From Actinomycetes bacterium (lineage in GTDB: Bacteria > Actinomycetota > Actinomycetes > Actinomycetales > Cellulomonadaceae), in NCBI GenBank assembly GCA_023389455.1, contig JAEWEJ010000162.1:1-17975 (forward strand): a stretch of 17,975 bases of DNA, in the 5' to 3' direction. Below the pieces are notes generated by a model. The model did no database searches. It was not told where the DNA came from and saw nothing but the letters and a program-made list of their open reading frames with translations. A program made the translations under genes and the position numbers. Positions 15,176 through 17,975 of this stretch are shown here, in pieces (positions within the stretch are counted from its first letter, which is position 1; every line of letters starts with the position of its first letter).

Positions 15176-15870
15176 GCGGCGGGACGCCCGCCGCGAGCGG
15201 GCCGCACGTGCCGTCCCCGGCGGGCCCCGCGTGGGCGCGCTGGGTCGGCCGCTTCCTGGCTCGCGTCGTGTGGGACACGCACGTCACGGGTGCCGAGCGG
15301 GTGCCGCGCACCGGCCCGGTCGTGCTCGCGGCGAACCACATCACCCTGCTGGACGGCCCGCTGCTCATCGGTGTCGCACCCCGGCCGCTGCACATCCTGG
15401 TGAAGACCGAGCTGTTCCGCGGGCCGGTCGGCCTCGTGCTCCGCGCGGCGGGGCAGATCCCCGTGGACCGGCACGCGGGACGCCCGGCGCTGCAGTCCGC
15501 CCTCGGCGTGCTGCGCCGCGGTGGCGCCGTCGGGATCTTCCCCGAGGGCACGCGCGGACGCGGCACGGTCGAGCAGGTGCGGGCGGGTGCGGCGTGGCTC
15601 GCCGTCCACGGCGGTGCGCCCGTCGTCCCCGTGGCGATCCTCGGCACCCGTCGCACGGGGGAGTCGACGCACGGCCTGCCCGGGTTGCGCCGCGACCTGG
15701 TGGTCGAGTTCGGTGACCCGATCGGGGTCGGCGGTGCGGGGTTGTCGCGCCGCGAGGCGATCGACCACGCCGCGGCGTCGATCCGTGACGCGATGAGCGC
15801 CCTCCTCGCCTCCGCGCAGGCGCGCACGGGTGTCGAGCTGCCCGCCGACGACCCCCGCTCGACCGGCTGA
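15172..15870 (+). CDS. plsC: 1-acylglycerol-3-phosphate acyltransferase family protein
   Basis: A 232-residue PlsC-type acyltransferase, probably transferring an acyl chain from a carrier to lysophosphatidic acid in membrane lipid synthesis. The catalytic NHITLLD (N55, H56, D61, the HX4D motif) and FPEGTRGRG (123-131) are both present, as are GQIPVDRH at 94-101 and VPVAILGTRR at 152-161. No strong transmembrane helix is seen, so peripheral membrane attachment is likely. The start is ATG 15172, overlapping cmk by 4 bp. The acyl acceptor cannot be told from sequence, so the symbol is by family only. An 80-bp gap with a likely promoter follows. Confidence 0.87.
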   Translation: MSGGTPAASGPHVPSPAGPAWARWVGRFLARVVWDTHVTGAERVPRTGPVVLAANHITLLDGPLLIGVAPRPLHILVKTELFRGPVGLVLRAAGQIPVDRHAGRPALQSALGVLRRGGAVGIFPEGTRGRGTVEQVRAGAAWLAVHGGAPVVPVAILGTRRTGESTHGLPGLRRDLVVEFGDPIGVGGAGLSRREAIDHAAASIRDAMSALLASAQARTGVELPADDPRSTG

Positions 15871-15879
15871 CGCCGTCCG

Positions 15880-15896
15880 CCGCCGGCGACCGGCGG
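15880..15896 (+). terminator. Weak hairpin after plsC
   Basis: A 7-bp perfect GC stem (CCGCCGG / CCGGCGG) with a 3-nt loop lies 9 bp after the acyltransferase stop, without a U-tract. It could end part of the parA-to-plsC transcript before the der promoter. Confidence 0.3.
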
Positions 15897-15938
15897 GGAT
15901 CACGCGCGGTGGTGGCCCGACCGGGCGCTGCGGCAGGG

Positions 15939-15944
15939 GACAAT
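15939..15944 (+). promoter_or_regulatory. Probable -10 element for leaderless der mRNA
   Basis: GACAAT ends 6 nt before the der ATG at 15951, the spacing expected between a -10 hexamer and the transcription start. No Shine-Dalgarno fits between them. This pattern suggests a transcript starting at or next to the A of the ATG. A -35 is not evident. Confidence 0.5.
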
Positions 15945-15950
15945 GGACGC

Positions 15951-17486
15951 ATGGAGCAGCCCGACCCCACGACGACGAGCACCCCCGACGACCGCGGCGA
16001 CCTCGTCGAGCCCACCGCGCCGCTGATCGAGGACGCCGCGGACGACGGTGACGACGAGGCGGCCCGCGAGCGGGCCCTGCGTGCCGGCCTCGCCGAGTAC
16101 GAGCTCGGTGACGAGGACCTGGCGCTCCTCGAGGGCGAGGGGCTGGACGGCGACGCGCTCGAGATCGAGACGACGCTGCCCGTGCTGGCCGTCGTCGGAC
16201 GCCCGAACGTCGGCAAGTCCACTCTCGTCAACCGCATCCTCGGGCGCCGCGAGGCGGTCGTGGAGGACAACCCCGGGGTGACGCGCGACCGCGTGAGCTA
16301 CCCGGCGGAGTGGTCCGGGCGTCGGTTCACGCTCGTGGACACCGGCGGCTGGGAGGTCGACGTCGCAGGCATCGACAAGCGCGTGGCGCAGCAGGCGGAG
16401 GTCGCGATCGACCTCGCCGACGCCGTGCTCTTCGTGGTCGACGCGACCGTGGGCTCCACCGACACCGACGAGCAGGTCGTGCGCCTGCTGCGGCGCTCCG
16501 GCAAGCCGGTCGTGCTGGTCGCCAACAAGGTCGACGGCCCGGCCGTCGAGGCGGACGCGGCCGCGCTGTGGTCGCTGGGCCTCGGGCAGCCGCACCCCAT
16601 CTCCGCGCTGCACGGGCGCGGCACCGGCGACCTGCTGGACGCGGCCATGAAGGCCCTGCCCACGGTCTCCGCGCACGCCGTGCCGCTGCCGGACGGCCCG
16701 CGGCGCGTGGCGCTGGTCGGGCGGCCCAACGTCGGCAAGTCCTCGCTGCTGAACAAGGTCGTCGGGTCCGAGCGCGTGGTCGTCGACCCGACCGCCGGGA
16801 CCACCCGCGACCCGGTCGACGAGCTCGTCGCGCTGGGCGGCAAGCCGTGGGTGTTCGTCGACACCGCCGGCATCCGCCGCCGCGTGCACCAGACGTCCGG
16901 TGCCGACTTCTACGCGTCCCTGCGCACGCAGGCCGCGATCGAGAAGGCCGAGGTCGCGGTCGTCCTGGTCGACGCGTCGCAGGCCATGACCGAGCAGGAC
17001 ATCCGCATCGTCCAGCAGGTCATCGACGCGGGCCGTGCGCTGGTCATCGCGTACAACAAGTGGGACCTCATGGACGAGGACCGTCGCCCCTACCTGGAGC
17101 GCGAGATCGAGCAGCAGCTCGTCCAGGTGCAGTGGGCGCCGCGCGTCAACGTGTCCGCCAAGACCGGCTGGCACACCGACCGCCTCGTGCCGGCCCTGGA
17201 GCGGTCGCTGGAGTCGTGGGACACCCGCATCTCGACCGGGCGCCTCAACGCGTTCCTGGGCGAGCTGGTCTCCGCGCACCCGCACCCGCTGCGCGGCGGC
17301 AAGCAGCCGCGCATCCTGTTCGCCACCCAGGCCTCGACCCGGCCGCCGCGGTTCGTCATCTTCGCCAGCGGGTTCCTCGAGCCGACGTACCGCCGCTTCA
17401 TCGAGCGTCGCCTGCGCGAGACCTTCGGCTTCGAGGGCACGCCGATCTCGATCTCGGTGCGCGTGCGCGAGAAGCGCAAGCGGTGA
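15951..17486 (+). CDS. der: Ribosome assembly GTPase Der (EngA)
   Basis: Der is an essential GTPase with two G domains, acting in 50S ribosomal subunit maturation. The 511-residue protein has an acidic N-terminal extension of about 75 residues. The first G domain has GRPNVGKS at 83-90, then DTGGWEV and NKVD. The second has GRPNVGKSS beginning at residue 257, then DTAGIRRR and NKWD. The C-terminal KH-like domain is rich in basic residues (SISVRVREKRKR end). Both domains keep all GTPase motifs. The start ATG 15951 is preferred over the upstream frame opening at 15909 because GACAAT sits 6 nt before it and the upstream codons are not family-like. A membrane protein gene follows after 7 bp. Confidence 0.95.
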   Translation: MEQPDPTTTSTPDDRGDLVEPTAPLIEDAADDGDDEAARERALRAGLAEYELGDEDLALLEGEGLDGDALEIETTLPVLAVVGRPNVGKSTLVNRILGRREAVVEDNPGVTRDRVSYPAEWSGRRFTLVDTGGWEVDVAGIDKRVAQQAEVAIDLADAVLFVVDATVGSTDTDEQVVRLLRRSGKPVVLVANKVDGPAVEADAAALWSLGLGQPHPISALHGRGTGDLLDAAMKALPTVSAHAVPLPDGPRRVALVGRPNVGKSSLLNKVVGSERVVVDPTAGTTRDPVDELVALGGKPWVFVDTAGIRRRVHQTSGADFYASLRTQAAIEKAEVAVVLVDASQAMTEQDIRIVQQVIDAGRALVIAYNKWDLMDEDRRPYLEREIEQQLVQVQWAPRVNVSAKTGWHTDRLVPALERSLESWDTRISTGRLNAFLGELVSAHPHPLRGGKQPRILFATQASTRPPRFVIFASGFLEPTYRRFIERRLRETFGFEGTPISISVRVREKRKR

Positions 17487-17493
17487 CCCTGCG

Positions 17494-17975
17494 GTGAGCG
17501 CCCGGCCGGCCGACGGCCGCACCGGCACGGCGACGCACGTGCTGCTGCGGCTCGGCCTGCCGCGCGACCCCCGCGCGACCCGGCACCTGGGGACGTTCCT
17601 CGTGGCCACGGCCGCCACGGTGCTGGCGACGCGCGCCCTCCTCGCTGCGACGGGTTACCCGCAGCTCGGTGGAGACGGCCTGCACATCGCCCACGTGCTG
17701 TGGGGCGGTCTGCTGATGGCGGTCGCCTTCCTCATGCTGCTGTCGTTCGCGGGTCCGGTGCTGCGCCCGCTCGGCGCGCTCGTCGGCGGCATCGGGTTCG
17801 GGCTGTTCGTCGACGAGGTCGGCAAGTTCGTCACCTCGGACAACGACTACTTCTACGAGCCGACGGCGGCGATCATCTACGCCACCGTCGTGGGCCTGGG
17901 ACTCGTGGCCGAGGCGCTGCACGGGCGACGCCCGCCGGACCCGCGCGAGGCCCTGGCCGGAGCGGTGGACGAGGC
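17494..17975 (+). CDS. Membrane protein of unknown function (cut by right edge)
   Basis: The frame is open from GTG 17494 to the window end, giving at least 160 residues; the 3' end is missing. After about 30 polar residues there are four likely membrane segments, near 32-52, 66-88, 91-107 and 123-141. Between the third and fourth is a short conserved-looking charged loop, FVDEVGKFVTSDNDYFYEP (106-123). I recall similar unnamed actinobacterial membrane proteins with this loop, but know no function. The gene lies 7 bp after der, so it is probably co-transcribed and coupled. Codon use and GC at third positions look like the neighbours, which supports a real gene. Confidence 0.75.
   Translation, partial: MSARPADGRTGTATHVLLRLGLPRDPRATRHLGTFLVATAATVLATRALLAATGYPQLGGDGLHIAHVLWGGLLMAVAFLMLLSFAGPVLRPLGALVGGIGFGLFVDEVGKFVTSDNDYFYEPTAAIIYATVVGLGLVAEALHGRRPPDPREALAGAVDE

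Noticed and set aside
1..17975. CRISPR arrays, tRNA or rRNA genes, insertion sequences, prophage or defence genes
   Set aside because: I saw no regularly spaced repeats, no cloverleaf-like segments and no transposase or phage motifs. XerD is the only recombinase, and its context is housekeeping.

Overview
This is a very GC-rich window whose gene content and gene order are actinobacterial. The tkt-tal-zwf-opcA-pgl order with ctaB divergent to tkt, the OpcA protein, and the xerD-parA-scpA-scpB-rluB order are all familiar from Actinobacteria. Together with frequent GTG starts and stop/start overlaps this suggests Micrococcales, perhaps a Cellulomonas-like genus. That placement is from memory of gene order, not from a search. 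The window looks like chromosomal housekeeping DNA. I see no insertion sequence, prophage, CRISPR array, tRNA or rRNA.

Left part (102-7498, minus strand, transcribed right to left): a pentose phosphate operon. Transketolase (tkt) and transaldolase (tal) form the non-oxidative branch. Glucose-6-phosphate dehydrogenase (zwf), its assembly factor OpcA and 6-phosphogluconolactonase (pgl) form the oxidative entry. The tal/zwf and zwf/opcA junctions are 4-bp GTGA overlaps. The tkt/tal and opcA/pgl gaps carry strong GC-rich hairpins. The last gene is unusual: the lactonase reading frame continues without a stop into a complete SAM-dependent O-methyltransferase, giving one predicted 495-residue bifunctional protein. 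Immediately after its stop, at the window edge, lies a perfect 98-bp palindrome with no spacer.

Middle (7499-7889): a divergent control region of about 390 bp between tkt and ctaB, with several dyads and weak promoter-like elements.

Right part (7890-17975, plus strand): ctaB (haem O synthase) is followed 10 bp later by xerD (chromosome dimer resolution). After a probable promoter comes a tightly packed series: parA-like ATPase, scpA and scpB (the kleisin and its partner in SMC condensin), rluB (23S rRNA pseudouridine synthase), tyrA (prephenate dehydrogenase with ACT domain), cmk (CMP kinase, TTG start) and plsC-like acyltransferase. Every junction from parA to plsC overlaps. Then, after a likely leaderless promoter, come der (tandem-GTPase ribosome assembly factor) and a membrane protein of unknown function cut by the right edge. 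The run joins chromosome organisation and segregation with ribosome maturation and nucleotide, aromatic amino acid and lipid precursor synthesis.

The observations most worth checking are the lactonase-methyltransferase fusion and the 98-bp palindrome. The rest is mostly conserved core genome, and I did not find a convincing new multi-gene system.
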